Assembly (NCBI GenBank): GCA_034509755.1 | Contig: CM067555.1 | Coordinates: 19,976,142-20,040,141 of the forward strand | Origin: Anisodus tanguticus | Lineage: Eukaryota; Streptophyta; Magnoliopsida; Solanales; Solanaceae | Direction: 5' to 3' | DNA length: 64,000 bases | Part shown: positions 1 to 12,699 of the stretch, one piece after another | Position numbering within the stretch: position 1 is the first letter of the stretch | Layout: every line of letters begins with the position of its first letter | Position numbers and translations under genes: made by a program | The notes under the pieces: generated by a model | What the model was told of the DNA's origin: nothing | What the model saw: only the letters and a program-made list of their open reading frames with translations | The model's database searches: none

Positions 1-563
1 GAGGATCTGACACGGGTGTAGCATCTTTGGAGAGTCGGAGCAACATAGATTGAATCAGTATTTTATACATTTCAGCTAGCAAAAACAGGAAATTGGTGGT
101 TGTCTTTTGTTTTACTAGTTGCTGGAACTTGAGGAAAGTTTCAATCAGGCAAGGGTTAAAAGTCATTGAGTTATGTTGAGAAAGATGTTTGGCGAATCGG
201 GAACATTGTGTAAAAGACTGATCTAGCTTTTTAGACATTACCACCTATGATAGCCTAAAATCATGTTCTTCTTTGTCGCTTCGTTTTGTTTTTAAAAAAT
301 ATAAAATGTTCCACCTCCCCCCTCGTATCGCAAGTGACTGATTTTATCCCGTGGTCACTTTCATCCCAAAGTATCGTACCAAATTCTATGCAATTAGTGT
401 ATCCATTTGAAGAATTGTGCTTAAATGCAATTTGGCTTATTGTCATTCAGTTTCTTCATTTAAAAGTGGACTCAAGTGGATATCGCAAAATTTGAGTCAG
501 TTTATATTGTGAAGTTTACGTGCTGCTCAGTTTGCCATGTACCAACTCTTTCTTCTTTTGCAG
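1..563. other. Intron or flanking DNA before terminal exon
   Basis: No coding exon could be recognised. The stretch ends in a pyrimidine-rich tract and a canonical acceptor (ttgcag) at 558-563, so at least its last part is probably intron of the gene whose final exon follows. Confidence 0.4.
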
Positions 564-729
564 GCAATATCAAAGCTTAACCAAAATCATGAGTGCCTCT
601 GGCTACAAAGAGAAAGTTCCGGCTAACGTCCATAAAGAAAATACATTGAAACTTGGTGTTCTCAAGAAAGAACTGGAATTGTTTGACGAAAATACTGAGT
701 GTCTCATACGTCAAATGGAAGCATTATAA
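564..729 (+). CDS. Terminal exon of an unrecognised gene (coiled-coil C-terminus)
   Basis: A pyrimidine-rich stretch and ttgcag acceptor precede an open frame that runs to TAA at 727-729. It encodes about 54 residues. The exon starts with the third base of a split codon. The peptide is charged, and its last 25 residues have heptad-like leucine spacing (GVLKKELELFDENTEC, then LIRQMEAL), so a short coiled coil is likely. A possible polyadenylation signal, aataaa, lies near 896. The rest of the gene lies before the window. I do not recognise the family. The exon could also belong to a pseudogene, but the acceptor and clean stop favour a real last exon. Confidence 0.45.
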
Positions 730-924
730 TTTGCAGTATTTTCAGATGGTTGTACCGAAGATCATTTTTGGAACAATTTGGGCTCACTATTAGGCACAGT
801 CAAGTCCTTTTCAGCTGGAAATTCCTGCGCAAAAGGGGTTGTTTTAACCATAGGCAGCCCGCGTTTTTTAAATGGTCACTTTTAGTCCAATTACGCAATA
901 AATTGTTGCGTTTTTCTATTTAAC

Positions 925-1840
925 ATGAATTTTGGATGAGGTAAGAACCCTAGTATCCATCAAAGCATGAGTTTATGGATTACGGACATGTTTATGACAA
1001 TCGTAATGGCATATCATGAATACAATAGATGAATTGTAATAGAGACATGATATATATAAAGTATTACATATAATTAGGGTCATCACGATAGTAGAGTTAA
1101 AACTTAGTATAGAATTTTCATGAATTCATAGAAACGTGGTGTGGGGGAAGGACAATGATGTCCCCACACGTAGATAAGTCTACATACCTGTCTTGATTTC
1201 AAACTCGTATTAAAAATTCGGACTTTGAAGGACTCCAAAGATTGCACCTTGAATTGGGTTTATCTTGAAAATCTTTAGTTAAGAGTAGTGAATTTCACTT
1301 AGAAATTGATTATACTATGTTAGAATCGCATGAAAATACATGGAAATGACTTACCTTGGTGTATGAGATTGTGAAGAGAACTTTTGTGCTAGGACATGAG
1401 AGAAGTGAAATTTGATTTTTGAAGACTAAAGGTTGTATTTATATTGTTTGCTGTTGGAACACTTTGACGGTCCGATTCGACTGTCCATCGAATTTTTGAC
1501 GGCTTGGGTTTGGACTGTAGAATTTTCTACGGTTCGTATAGAGGGACCGACATGGTTTTGTGAATTTCTAGAGAAGTGCAAAAAAATTGGAGTTTTGGGA
1601 TGGTGTTAGTCGACGGACCGTAAAACTTTTGACAGTCTGTAAAATCTTCAACATGTAGTCAATTTCAAAAATGAAATTAACGGTTCGTTTTGACTGGTCG
1701 TAAAATAATTTTGGTCTGTAAAGTCTGGCGTCAAATTTGATCGGTAGAGCTGAAATTGGTTTTTCAACTTAAACTCTTTATTTTGATTTCCTAAACTCCC
1801 GAATCATAAATTTGACTTAGTTTAAAGATACGGGTGTTAC
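925..1840 (-). mobile_element. Ty3-gypsy LTR fragment, minus strand
   Basis: The right edge reads gatacgggtgttac, the complement of the TGTAACACCCGTATC start typical of Solanaceae gypsy LTRs, so the LTR would start near 1840 and run leftwards. The interior is rich in GACGGTCCG-like words (1460-1740), common in such LTRs. No target duplication or internal domain was found and the left edge is not resolved. The class rests on the terminal motif and style only. Confidence 0.4.
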
Positions 1841-2123
1841 TATCTTTATTATAGCTCCTCCTCCATCTTCTATAAACTCTCTTATCACTTCTCTGTAAGA
1901 GGATATTATTATGATGTTAAGAATCCTATCCTCCGTGCTCCTTTCCTTGTTTTAGAGTCTTATAAGAAGAGCAAATGAGACTTTTTAAAAAGGCGTAATA
2001 CATAAACATGTCCTCAAATTTGACCTCAGCTGGCAAGTACGTCCTCCAACTTTGGGTGTTCACAAGTAGGCACTTCAACTTGTATAAAGTTTAACACGTA
2101 AACACAAATGCTGACATGATACT

Positions 2124-5100
2124 TGTAACGACCCGTTTGGTTGTTATTGCACTTTTGACTCGTTTATCCCCCACTGACCCTTCTCCGAGCCTTATTAGTA
2201 CGATTTTGACCTGTGGGGATGGGTGGTACGGTTCCCTAGGTGATCGAGCGAGACTTATGTTGATTTTTGTAAAATAAAGCCTTAAAGTGAAAAGAGCTTG
2301 ATCAATAGTTGACTTTTGGTTACATGGACCTTTTTCGGAAATCCGTCAATTCCGAGCGGTCTAGATACTCGATTGCGACTTGGTGGGAGGTTCAATTCAA
2401 AATCCAAGGCACTCGGGAGTATTTTGAGTTATTGGTTGGGAAGTTGGTATTTGGACATTGGGTGTTGACCCGGTCAATTGGACATCCGTTGGAAATCCTG
2501 AGATCGCGAGTGAATCAATAGTCGATTTTTATGTGAGAATGCATGTCTGATTTGTATCTGGAAGGTCTTGGGTGAATGATGATTGTCGGATTTCGGAATT
2601 GGGTTTGTGAAAAACCAGAGTTTTCTAGTGTCCGATGTCCATCATGGTGGACACTGTAGCTAGGACTGGCAATGGATCGGAGGTGGATCGGGTGGAGCTC
2701 AATCCGCCTCCACCCACCAACCATCCATCCACCACCCGACCCATCCATTACCCTATTTTTTCTTCATCCACATTCGATCCACCCATCATCCACAGGTGAA
2801 TCGGGTGCTTCGCGGATGAAATTTGTTATAAGTTTAACCATTTGTTCTAGTTTAAAATCAGTGATAATGTTAGTAATTAGTGTTCTTAAATCTTTTTTTT
2901 AATTCACAACAAAAATGGAGTGACCAAAATCAATATAAATACTCTTAGTTTCAACGTAGCAGTGTCTCATCTGATTAGCACCTTAAATATTTTTATTCAT
3001 ATTCCATTTTTATGTTAGCTCAAACAAATAATACTTTACGTTGCAAAATAAATAATAAAATTAATCAGACTAACAAGGAATAATTTCTTATATTTTCATA
3101 AATGATCACTAGTTAAGAACATTATAAAACTTTACTATTATGGAAGTGAACTCTGGGCCAAAATTATTTTATTCTTGATTTGCCAAGTTTCATTATAATT
3201 TTTATTTAATAAAATATATACAATTTAATGATAAAAATATTATCTAACTATTTATAAACGGGTGGATGGATGGGTCGGGTGATGGGTCGGACTGTGAGTT
3301 GGATGTATGTCCACCTAAATCCGTCACCCGATCCATCTATCACCCGATTAAAATCCATGTTTTGTCAGATTTTCGTCCATATATTCGAGTCGGGTGGATT
3401 GGATATCCATCGGGTCAGGGTGAAATTGCCAGCCCTAACTGTAGCGGCACCAGATCCGCCATAGCGGACCCGCTGTAGCGAGGTCTGGGTCCGCTATAGT
3501 GGAATTGTGGCTTTTGAGATGAGCACCACAACGGATTCTCCGCTGTGGCGGATGCGCAATAGCAAGGATGGTACCGCTAGCGCGAGTCCGCTGTAGCAGA
3601 CTCGTGACCGCTGCAGCGGAATGACGTGTTCCAGAATCTATTTAATGATAGTTAAAACCTTTTCCCTTCTATCACTTCATTTTTTTATTTCCCAAGCAAT
3701 ATTGTGGCGATTTGAGAAGTTTTTGGCTTAATCTTCTTGTGGGTAAGTTCCCTAACCTCTAATCCATTCCTTTACCTTTCCTAAGCTTGAATCATTGCTA
3801 GAACTTCTATACAGTTTAAGAGGAAAGATAGGTTTTGATGATTATTTCATAAAATGAATTTGTCTTTCTAAATGGGATTTGTTGGTAGATTTGATTAATA
3901 TACTATGAAAATTGATGATTTAGTACTAATATGCTTGAATTTTCATTCTTGTTGATGAAATTGAAGGTTTGAAAGTTAGGGTTTATATCTAAATTGGGGT
4001 TTGATTTGAATAACGAATTTGATCTATTCTTGAGTTATTTTAACAATGTTTCCCCCTTTTTCGTGTAATTGATTTTGATTCAAAAGATAGTATAGCAATA
4101 TTGGATGTTGTTATTTCTTATTTCTAACTTAGAACTCGATTATGATTAGACCTTGAGCATTCGGAGGCTCTCTGGAAGGGAAAGGCGATAGAGTGATTGT
4201 TCGTGGCTCCCGCTCGGCATCCAGGTAGGTTACGACTTACCTTCTGGTTAGACTTAGGTTAGCGAAGCATATGTAGAGTTAGTAATTGTCAGAGAAAACA
4301 TGTTACGCCTTCGGGTATGAAGTTGGGATGGACTACTTAGGCTTGGTATTGTTGACTGATTTGTGGGCTTATTTCCTCTTTATGACATCTCGGTTGTTGC
4401 CATGTGCATGCTATTGGATTGTACTTAGTTGCCATATTGGGATTATGATATGGTTGTCTCTAACTTATCTTGACATTATCATAGATAACGGAAAGGACTT
4501 GATATTCATATTGTGATATGTGTCCATGTGTGAGACGACTGGGATTGATATGATTCACTTGATATTGTTATTTTGCATTGCATTCATCCTCATTTCCTTG
4601 ATACATTGATATTACATGTGATTGGCTCTGATGATGATAAGTGAGAAGGAAACATCCGTGATTCTTTTGACATACTTGATTTAGTAGCCATCTCTGGGCG
4701 GTGTGCGGAATGACTAGTGGTGTGAGGTGAAATCTCTAGGCTGTGTGTGGAATGACTAGTGGTGTGAGGTGAAATCCAATTAGGTTGGTCCCATAAGGTA
4801 TCATGTGGGCTTGTTGTCATATTTGCTATGTTTGTGACTTGCATTTGCATTCATCTATCTCTTGATATCTCACTTATCATTAAAATGGAATGATAATGAA
4901 AATGGCTTGAAATTATGAGTGTACCTTATGACAAGTGTAATTGATATCATGCATGGCATACATTCTTATTCCATATGATGATTTGTTATGAACTGTGATT
5001 GAAAATGATGATAAGTGAAAGAGTGTAGCCTCCGAGATCTCTGCCGGAGAGCGTAAAAGAGAGATGAGTATTCGATGCCCGAGGTCTTTGCTCGGATCGT

Positions 5101-6069
5101 GAGAGTGTCTGATGTCCGAGGTTTTTATCAGGATCATGAGAGCGGTATATGGACTTCGCGGGTCCCCCATGGGTCATGACTATCAAGACGTAGAGGTATT
5201 CTGTCTGTAGCATGTGTGTACTATATAAGACAGTTGGCCAGTGCATTGCATTGCATCACACATACATTTATATTACATCTACTCATATCTCTGATTCTGA
5301 TTGTTGTATTCAATGTATTGCATGGTGCGTTTCAACCTTGATTCCTCGATTGTTGATTCATTTTAGATGTTGTGCGCTTGTTAATCTCTTACCTAGACAC
5401 ATGATGAATTTTAGGACTAGAGGTTCCGCCTAGGCTATAACTATAGACTACTGAGATCAAGTGTGGTTCACCTTACTGTAAGTCTTATGTGGATGTGCTT
5501 AGTGATTACTTCATCCTCGTACTTTATGAATTTCGACGTGATACTTCTATACTTGAGTTGTTGTTCTTGGATTGTGTTGTGTTGTGTTGTACTTGATTGC
5601 GAGCATATCTATTCTTCAGTCTCTTACTTTATATATGTTAGCTAATTGTTGTCGGCCTATGAAACCTACCATTACATAGTGTTTGTACTGATATTACTCT
5701 TGCTACACCTTTTTCATGGTGTAGAGTTGTTGCAGATACATGAGCGAGGTTCGATTAGCCCTCACGGATCTCATGGAGTTCATCTAGACTTTTCTGTTTA
5801 ATTCTTATTCTAAACAGAAGTTGTATTCAGGTTATGGTTGTAACTTTTATTCCGGTTGTATACTTAGAAACTCTTATACTATTCAGACCTGATTCCTAGG
5901 GTAGTTGTTGTATTCCGCATTATCATATATATATATATATATATATCTTTTCAGACTTCCATTGCTCTTATTATTTATTTATGTTGTTGGATGAATCTAT
6001 AAGGACGGGTTTACCTACCAGGTGTGAAAAGAGTAGGTGCCCACACGATCAGTGATTTAGGTCTTGACA
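2124..6069 (+). mobile_element. Long Ty3-gypsy-type solo LTR, nested
   Basis: It starts TGTAACGACCCG and ends GGTCTTGACA, the terminal pair (TGTAACGACC...GGTCGTGACA) common to Solanaceae gypsy LTRs. Without the hAT insertion it is about 3.2 kb. No gag or pol reading frame lies inside, so it is probably a solo LTR. The flanks, atact and acacc, match at 3 of 5 bases with C/T differences, which could be a decayed duplication. Inside are short tandem repeats (about 4696-4780 and 5025-5150) and an (AT)n tract at 5926-5946. The minus-strand gypsy element to the right has LTR sequence of the same general style. Confidence 0.6.
2662..3437. mobile_element. Non-autonomous hAT-type element, 776 bp
   Basis: The terminal inverted repeats are TAGGACTGGCAAT at 2662 and ATTGCCAGCCCTA ending at 3437. 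An exact 8-bp duplication, ACTGTAGC, flanks it at 2654-2661 and 3438-3445. The subterminal regions are also inversely related (GGATCGGGTGG-like words on the left, CCATCGGGTC-like words on the right). 8-bp duplications and a TAGGGCTGGCAA-type end are typical of hAT elements. It carries no transposase frame and interrupts the gypsy LTR. Confidence 0.85.
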
Positions 6070-8489
6070 ACACCAATGTGGAATTGACGTACATGGCACA
6101 TAAAATTCAGGGGTGTCTAGATGATCATTTTATAAGTTGGAGTATTCAATTGACAAAGTGGAGACAAGTTGAGGTATCTACTTGTGGACATTCAAATTTA
6201 GAGAGCATACTTGTCAGATGAGGCCAAGTTTAACGGTCTGTTTATATATCATGCCTTTTAAAAATGAACTTGAAAATACAAGGGGTACTATGTTCTCCCC
6301 TTCACTATTCTCTCTATGCATTTAATGACGTACTACTTCCTATATTGGAGCTAACAATACATTTTCCTTCTTCCCATAGATATATAGTATCAACAATTTG
6401 TCTTATATACAATGATAATGTAAAGACTTTTTACATTATCAATGTATTTTCACATGGTGTAGTATATAACTTGCCTAATTTAATAGTATGTTATTGATCT
6501 CACTTTTTGCCACGACTACTTCCCAAAATCATTCGCAAAGTATGATATAAGTAAAGTGAAAGAATACGAATACTAAAATCTCTGTCTCATAAAATAGCGC
6601 GGAAGAAAATGATAGTCTGAAACATAAAAATAAACTCCCAAGAGATCTAGTCTGGGTATACAAGAGTACTAATCAAAACAACATAAGTCTGAGTAAATGG
6701 GCACGCATGCCAAAATCTAACACATAGTCAGAATATGTCTCTCCAATACGAATAAAAGACAATAAGTAGAGATAGAGTATCCAATGGCATGCTGGAAGGA
6801 GCATCCTCATCCTGTATACTGAGGATCACAACTTTGATTTAGCCGTGGAAAGTACTGAATCTTCATCCAAAAAGAATGCAGCAAGTGTAGCATGAGTACT
6901 CAACGTACCCCGTAGATATCATAGACCAACAACGATGGAAGATACATAATCAGAGATAAATACCAAGTTGACACCAAATAATCCTATGCTAACAGTTTAA
7001 TAGCCCATGTACGTCACATAGTCAACATATTGTTCAAAACGTTCAGCAGTATATCATATATCAGTAACAATAAATAACCTTTCAAGTTTAGAATCCAATC
7101 ATTGTGTTCATAATCACTCAATGTACAGTACATCACAATTCATCAATGAAATGGCATAAGTATATATGATATGAATGCAATGCATATGCAAGGTACCTTT
7201 CTCAACCTGATATACAGTACGTCAAGGTTTAATTATGATCCGTACACCCATGGGGGACCCATAAAGTCCATATACCGCTCCTAACCAGCCGGAATTCCAC
7301 ACACGAATCTGACTAGAGCCCATGACTCATTTGTCGAGTCTCAATCATGTTGCAGGCGTGCAACTCCGCTCCCCGCGTATCAATATTATCTCAAGTGTCA
7401 TAATCTCATATTACTTTTATCTTTCTGGTCTCTTAGACCACAACATATCAATACCACTCTCACATCAAATCATAAAACCATGAGTGTATGTATGCAATGA
7501 CAACACAAGGCAAGATATCATGATATAATGAGATGCAAACAAATATAGATATGATTTCCACATGTTTTCAAGAGTTCAACAACACATAGGCAAATCCAAG
7601 TCTAATTAGGATATCATTCGAAAACATGTGTGATGAGTAAACAAACAATAGCAAACATGGCAATAAGCCTACATATGGCGACAAGCCCAAATAATCAGCA
7701 ATCGGAACCAGCATAAGGTTGATTCCCCAAATCATCCCATCGTCATAGTTCAACATCGGTACCCACTCAGACGTTTATCACAACCGCCTGAGTGAGACCC
7801 CCAAGCACGCCCAATACCTCCCAATATTTATAACTAATTACGTACTTCTATCGGAGTCTCGAAAAACTAAATCGTAGTCTACCTCAAAGGCGAGCAGGTG
7901 CGCTACAAAATCTATCCTCAGTGATAGCCTTACCCTTCCTTTGCGCCCCGTGATAATCGAAGTCTATTCACGCATATTACATCGTTAATATAAAGCTAAC
8001 ACAATAAAAACAAGACTTTAAATACCCATCCCGGGCCCACACTACCAAGACTCAAACTTTATTACACAACCATTACTACATACTAGGTAGTTATATCCTA
8101 GAGTTAATTGAAAATCTATTCATATTTGATACCTCAATTGAACAATAATCAAAGAGCCCCAATTGAAATCCTAGAAATTTCCCCCAATTGAAAACATGCT
8201 TCTACAATCAAATTAAAACTTATAACATGATAATCTAACATAATCCAATCCTAATTCATGATATTAAGACCATTTGTTACATAAATCTCCATTAAAGTCA
8301 CCCATATAGCTCTCTTATTCTCACAACATGCATAACTCATCTTCCCCAACTGAAATAATATGCTAAACCACCATTAATAAGCTCAGAATCATAAACTTAA
8401 ACCAATAATGAAGGAATTGCTCTTAAGGCTCTGGTTATACTCCCAAACGGCGCTGGTATCGAGATGGACTATTTTGGAAAAGAAAATTC

Positions 8490-9479
8490 TGGCCTAAAAA
8501 TATTTATAAGACACCTGAACAGTGTTCCGCCCCAGCAAAATCGACTCCACCGAAACTATCTCTTTTGATCTCAACTTCCTCACCTACCTAGCTAAAATAG
8601 CCACAGGCTCCTCCTCGAACTCTAGATTCTGATTAGGTTATACTGAGTCTCACTGGATAATGTAAGAACCATCGGTATGATAGTTCTTCAGCATAGACAT
8701 GAAAGACTAGATAAACGCCTGAAAGACTCGGTGGAAGAGTCAACTTATATGCCACTTCTTCCACTCTCCGAAGAACCTCAAACAGTCTGATATACCTCGG
8801 ACTCAACTTTCCTCTCTTGCCTAATCTCATCACATCCTTCATGGGCGAAACCTTCAAAAGTACTTTGTCACCAACCATGAACTCTAAATCTCGGACCTTT
8901 CGGTATGCATACTTCTTTTGTCTGCTCTGCGCTGCAAGGAGCTTGTTCTGAATCATCTTCACTCAACAAATCAGTACCCTAAAGATGGACCTCGAATGCA
9001 TCAAACCAACTAATATGACATCGACATCTCCTATCATGCAATGCCTCGAACGGTGCCATATCAATACGGGAGTGATAGTTGTTATTGTATGCAAACTCTG
9101 CCAAAGGCAGGTGTTGATCCCAATGACCATCAAAATCAATCACGCATGCCCGTAACATGTTTGTGAATACTTGAATAGTCTGTTAGGACTGACCGTTGGT
9201 CTGAGGGTGAAACATTATACTGAGATCCAAGCGAGTACTCAACTCTCTCTGCAAAGTCCGCCAGAAGTGCTAAGTAAACTGAGTACTCCGATACGAGATG
9301 ATAGAAATAGGAACCTCATGAAGACGAACAATCTCCTGAATGTAGATCTTAGCCAACTTCTTTACATTATATGTCATCTGAACTGGAATAAAGTGCGCAG
9401 ACTTGGTCAATCTATCAACAATAACCCAAATTACATCAAACTTGCTTAAAGTCTTGGGCAATCCCACCACAAAGTCCAT
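8490..9479 (-). pseudogene. Gypsy integrase and C-terminal region, broken
   Basis: The frame at 9270-9479 encodes an integrase core (DFVVGLPKT, then VDRLTKSAHFIPV). The second catalytic aspartate motif, usually SDRGTQFT, reads SYRSTQFT, so the acidic residue is lost. At 8633-8962 the integrase C-terminal region follows (VGDKVLLKVSPMK, then GKLSPRYI). Near 8500-8630 a chromodomain-like tail (EEEPVAILAR, then VRKLRSKEIVSVE) is interrupted by a stop. It would have integrated the element's cDNA into chromatin; it cannot do so now. Confidence 0.75.
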
Positions 9480-9937
9480 AGAGATCCTCTCCCATTTCTA
9501 CTCGGGAATAGAAATCCTCTAAGACACACCACTAGAATGATGGTGCTCATACTTGAACTGCTGGCAATTCTAACATAGAGACACAAAATTAGCAATGTCT
9601 CTCTTCATTCTCCCCCACCAGTAGTGCTACATTAAATCACGATACATCTTAGTAGCACCCGGATGAATTGAATTCCTAGAGATGTGGACCTCTTCTATAT
9701 TCAATCTAGTCAAATCTCCCACACGAGGCACACACACTCTACCCTTAATTCTCAGAACTCCCTAACTATCAGTCATGGCCTCCTTGGCCTCATCACTCAT
9801 CATCATCATACTAGTGCGCCCGAATCTGATCCAAAAGTGACAACCTCGCTCCATACTAGCCAGAATCCTACATGGATTCGAAAGATCAAGCCTCACAAAC
9901 GGTTGGCTAGAGACTGGACCTCTAATGCCAAAGGACA

Positions 9938-10125
9938 CTAAAAAATAACCAAAAAAGCTAAACTCCCCATACTAACCGCCTTTCGGCTCAAAGCATCTGC
10001 CAATATATTGGCCTTGCCCCGATGATACAAAATGGTTATGTCATAACCCTTCAACAACTCCATATATCGATGCTTCCTAGAGTTCAAGAGCCTCCGATTA
10101 AACACGTGTTGAAGAGCCTCAGACA
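9938..10125 (-). pseudogene. Gypsy RNase H C-terminal fragment
   Basis: The minus-strand frame contains LKGYDITILYHRGKAN followed by ILADALSRKAV, the strongly conserved end of Ty3-gypsy RNase H. The match stops near 10125, which marks the truncation of the element. It is not functional on its own. Confidence 0.75.
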
Positions 10126-10369
10126 AGGCAATTTTTAAATGTAAATTTGCCCAAAAAGGCATAGTTTCTATGAAACTTTATCTTGTGAAATTACGTCATT
10201 AATAAGGGTAGGTAGAAGGGCTATTTGAGACTCAGAAGGGCTATTTGTTATTGGATACTAAGACTAAACAATTTTTTATATGTAGGGATATTGTTTTTAA
10301 GGAACATAGTTTTCTTTTTGTTGCTTCACATGATTTGACTTAGAAGGAAGATATACCACATTAACCTAT
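10126..10369. other. Spacer between gypsy and LINE remnants
   Basis: Unassigned sequence with a short repeat (agaagggctattt, twice at about 10212-10250). It probably includes the 5' leader of the LINE. No gene is visible. Confidence 0.3.
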
Positions 10370-10371
10370 TC

Positions 10372-11180
10372 ATGAAGTGGGGTAAGGGAGATGCTAGACT
10401 GAGAATAGTGTCTTGGAATATTGGGACTTTAACGGGGAAGGCCATAGAGCTAGTTAAGATTCTTAAGAAGAGGAAGATTAATATAGCATCTGTCCGGGAG
10501 ACCAAATGGGTAGGACCTAAGGCTAAAAATATAGAGGGGTATATAAGTTATGGTTCTCGGATAAGTCGAAGTATAGGAATGGGGTAGGCATTTTGGTAGA
10601 CAGCGAACTAAGAGATCAGGTGGTAGAGGTGATGAGGGTCAATGACAGGATGACGACGATTAAGTTGGTAGTTGAATGGTTCACTATGAATATTATTAGT
10701 GCTTATGCGCCATAAGCGGGCTTGGACGAGGAGAAGAAGAGACGCTTTTGGGAGGATTTAGATGAAGTGGTGAGAGGTATACCACCCACTGAGAAGTTAT
10801 TTGTAGGAGGGGATTTCAATGGACATATCGGGTCACTTCCAAGGGGTTATGACGATGTGCATGGAGGATTTGGACTCATGGCCAGGAATGAGGGAGCGTC
10901 TCACTTTTGGAGTTTGCTATAGCTTGTGGGATGGTGATAGCTAATTCTAGATTCATGAAGAAGGAGGAATACTTAGTGACTTTCTGTAGTTTGGTGACTA
11001 AGACTCAGATAGACTTTTTGCTCCTTAGAAATATTGACAAAGGTCTTTGTAAAGACTGTAAGATTATTCTGAAGGAGGACCTTACAACCCGATATAAGCT
11101 TTTGGTGATGGATTTGGAGATCAAGTTGGAGAAGAAGAAGAGGGTTATGGATGACATGTTAAAATCAAATGGGGGAGTTT
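10372..11180 (+). pseudogene. LINE endonuclease domain, broken
   Basis: Motifs in order are SWNIGTLTGK (strand with the metal-site Asn) at about 10411, RETKWVG at about 10495, and VGGDFNGHIG at about 10803-10835. They match the exonuclease-endonuclease-phosphatase fold that nicks target DNA in L1-type elements. Frame changes at about 10585 and 10920 and a stop in the AYAP region at about 10712 break it. The catalytic Asp/Asn of GGDFNGH are kept. Confidence 0.75.
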
Positions 11181-12660
11181 GACCATGGCTATTGCAAAGG
11201 AGAGGAGGGAGAGGTTGATGGCTACGGGGGCTTGGGGGAGTAGTGGGGATGCGACAAGTATGTGGGACAGGACAGCCAGTTGCATTCGTGAGGTAGTAAG
11301 AAAAGTGTTAGGAGTCTCGCGGTGTTATTGTGGTGGATATCGAGGGAGCTGGTGGTGGAATGGTGAAGCGCAAGAGAAGGTGAAAGCGAAGAAAGTGGCG
11401 TATGTAAAATTGGTAGAGAGCAGAGATGAGGTGGAGAAGTGGACGAATAGGGAACAATATAAGATGCGTGAGGAAAGAGGCAAAACTAGCAGTTACAGCG
11501 GCGAAAATGGCGACTTTCGAACGCCTGTATGTGGAATTAGAGGAGAGAGACAGGGATAAGAAATTGTACATACTAGCCGAGACAAGGGAGAGGAGGGCCC
11601 GTGACTTGGATCAAGTGAGGTGCATCAAGGACGAGGATGAAAAAGTACTGGTGGAGGAAGCACAGATTAGGTAGAGGTGGCAGTCTTACTTTTACAAACT
11701 CTTGAACGAAAAAGGAGATGGAGACATTGTGCTGGGAGATCTGGAGCATTCTGGTAGGCAAGGGGATTTTGGGTATTGTAGAAGCATTAAGGTTGATGAG
11801 GTTACGGGTGTTATTCGCAGGATGCGTAGGGGACGAGCAACCGGGCCTGATGAGATCCCAGTTGAATTTTGGAAGAGCGCAAGCAGGGCTGGTTTAGAGT
11901 GGATGACTGAGTTATTTAACGTCATTTTTAAGACAGAAAAAATACCCGAAGAATGAAGGTGGAGTACAATGATTCCTTTGTACAAAAACAAAGGTGATAT
12001 CCAGAGTTGCAACAACTATAAGGGTATCAAGTTGCTGAGCCACTCTATGAAAGTTTGGGAAAGAGTCGTGGAGACGAGGGTGACGAGAGACGTGTCTATT
12101 TTTGAGAACCAGTTTGGATTCATGCCGGGGCGTTCGACTACCGAAGCCATTCATCTTATTATGAGGTTGGTGGAGTAGTATAGAGAGAGGAAGAAAGACT
12201 TACATATGGTTTTCATCGACCTCGAGAAAGCATACGACAAAATCCCTAGGGAAGTTCTATGGAGATGTTTGGAGGTTAGAGGTGTACCTATGGCGTACAC
12301 TATGGTGATCAAGGATATGTATGATGGAGACTAAAGTATGAATAGTAAGAAGAGACTCAGAGTACTTTCCAGTGATGATGGGGTTGCACCACGGATCAGC
12401 TCTTCGCCCATTCCTATTTGCCTTGGTGATGAACGGACTGACGCGATAAATCCAAGAAGAGGTAACATGGTGTATATTATTCAAAAACAACATACTCCTG
12501 ATTGATGAGACTCGCAGTGGAGTGAACGCCAAGTTGGAGATTTGGAGACAGACTCTGGAGTCTAAAGGGTTCAGGTTGAGTAGGACCAAGACGGAATATT
12601 TTAAGTGCAAGTTCAGTAATGTGAGCGACCTTGAGACATGCGTGGAGGTAAGACTTGGTA
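11180..12660 (+). pseudogene. LINE reverse transcriptase domain, active site lost
   Basis: Recognisable blocks are RGRATGPDEIPVEFWK (about 11825), IPLYKNKGD and NNYKGIKLLSHSMK (about 11971-12050), QFGFMPGRST (about 12111) and FIDLEKAYDKIPREVLW (about 12212). The catalytic FADD block is expected near 12480 but reads FKNN, so both aspartates are replaced by asparagine through G-to-A changes. A TAG near 12177 and a TAA near 12333 also break the frame. The palm residue Asp of FIDLEKAYD is kept. It would have primed cDNA synthesis on nicked DNA. Confidence 0.8.
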
Positions 12661-12699
12661 CTCAGGTCATTCCACTGAAGATGTAGTATTGGTGTAGAT

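Larger units (their letters stand above)
1992..6255. mobile_element. Mutator-type MITE with 9-bp TSD, split by nested insertions
   Basis: The ends are inverted copies of about 90 bp: left from 1992 (ggcgtaatacataaaca), right ending at 6255, whose complement reads ggcatgatatataaaca. The inner parts also match in inverse (caagtaggcacttcaactt on the left; aagttgaggtatctacttg on the right). A 9-bp duplication, TTTTAAAAA, flanks it at 1983-1991 and 6256-6264. Without the inserted DNA (2124-6069) the element would be about 320 bp. A 9-bp duplication with long terminal inverted repeats is the hallmark of Mutator-like elements. No transposase is encoded. Confidence 0.75.
6508..10125 (-). mobile_element. 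5'-truncated Ty3-gypsy element with 3' LTR, minus strand
   Basis: Read on the minus strand, the order is RNase H, integrase, end of pol, then LTR, as in Ty3-gypsy elements. The LTR would end at 6508, where the plus strand reads tgccacgac (complement GTCGTGGCA). The start of this LTR, between about 8000 and 8480, is not resolved. The element is cut off near 10125 inside RNase H, so gag, protease and reverse transcriptase are missing. Several stops and frame breaks show it is dead. Confidence 0.7.
10370..12675 (+). mobile_element. Decayed L1-type LINE, 3'-truncated
   Basis: An apurinic-type endonuclease is followed by a reverse transcriptase in the order of a plant L1-like ORF2, spread over all three frames with many stops. 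The recognisable protein ends near 12675 (CEVRLGTQVIP-like region), and there is no poly(A) tail. Directly after comes a Ulp1-element sequence that repeats the last 19 bases of the LINE, so the junction is a rearrangement. No target duplication was found. Confidence 0.8.

Noticed and set aside
5926..5946. (AT)n tract as a promoter
   Set aside because: It lies inside a gypsy LTR with no gene nearby; treated as a microsatellite.
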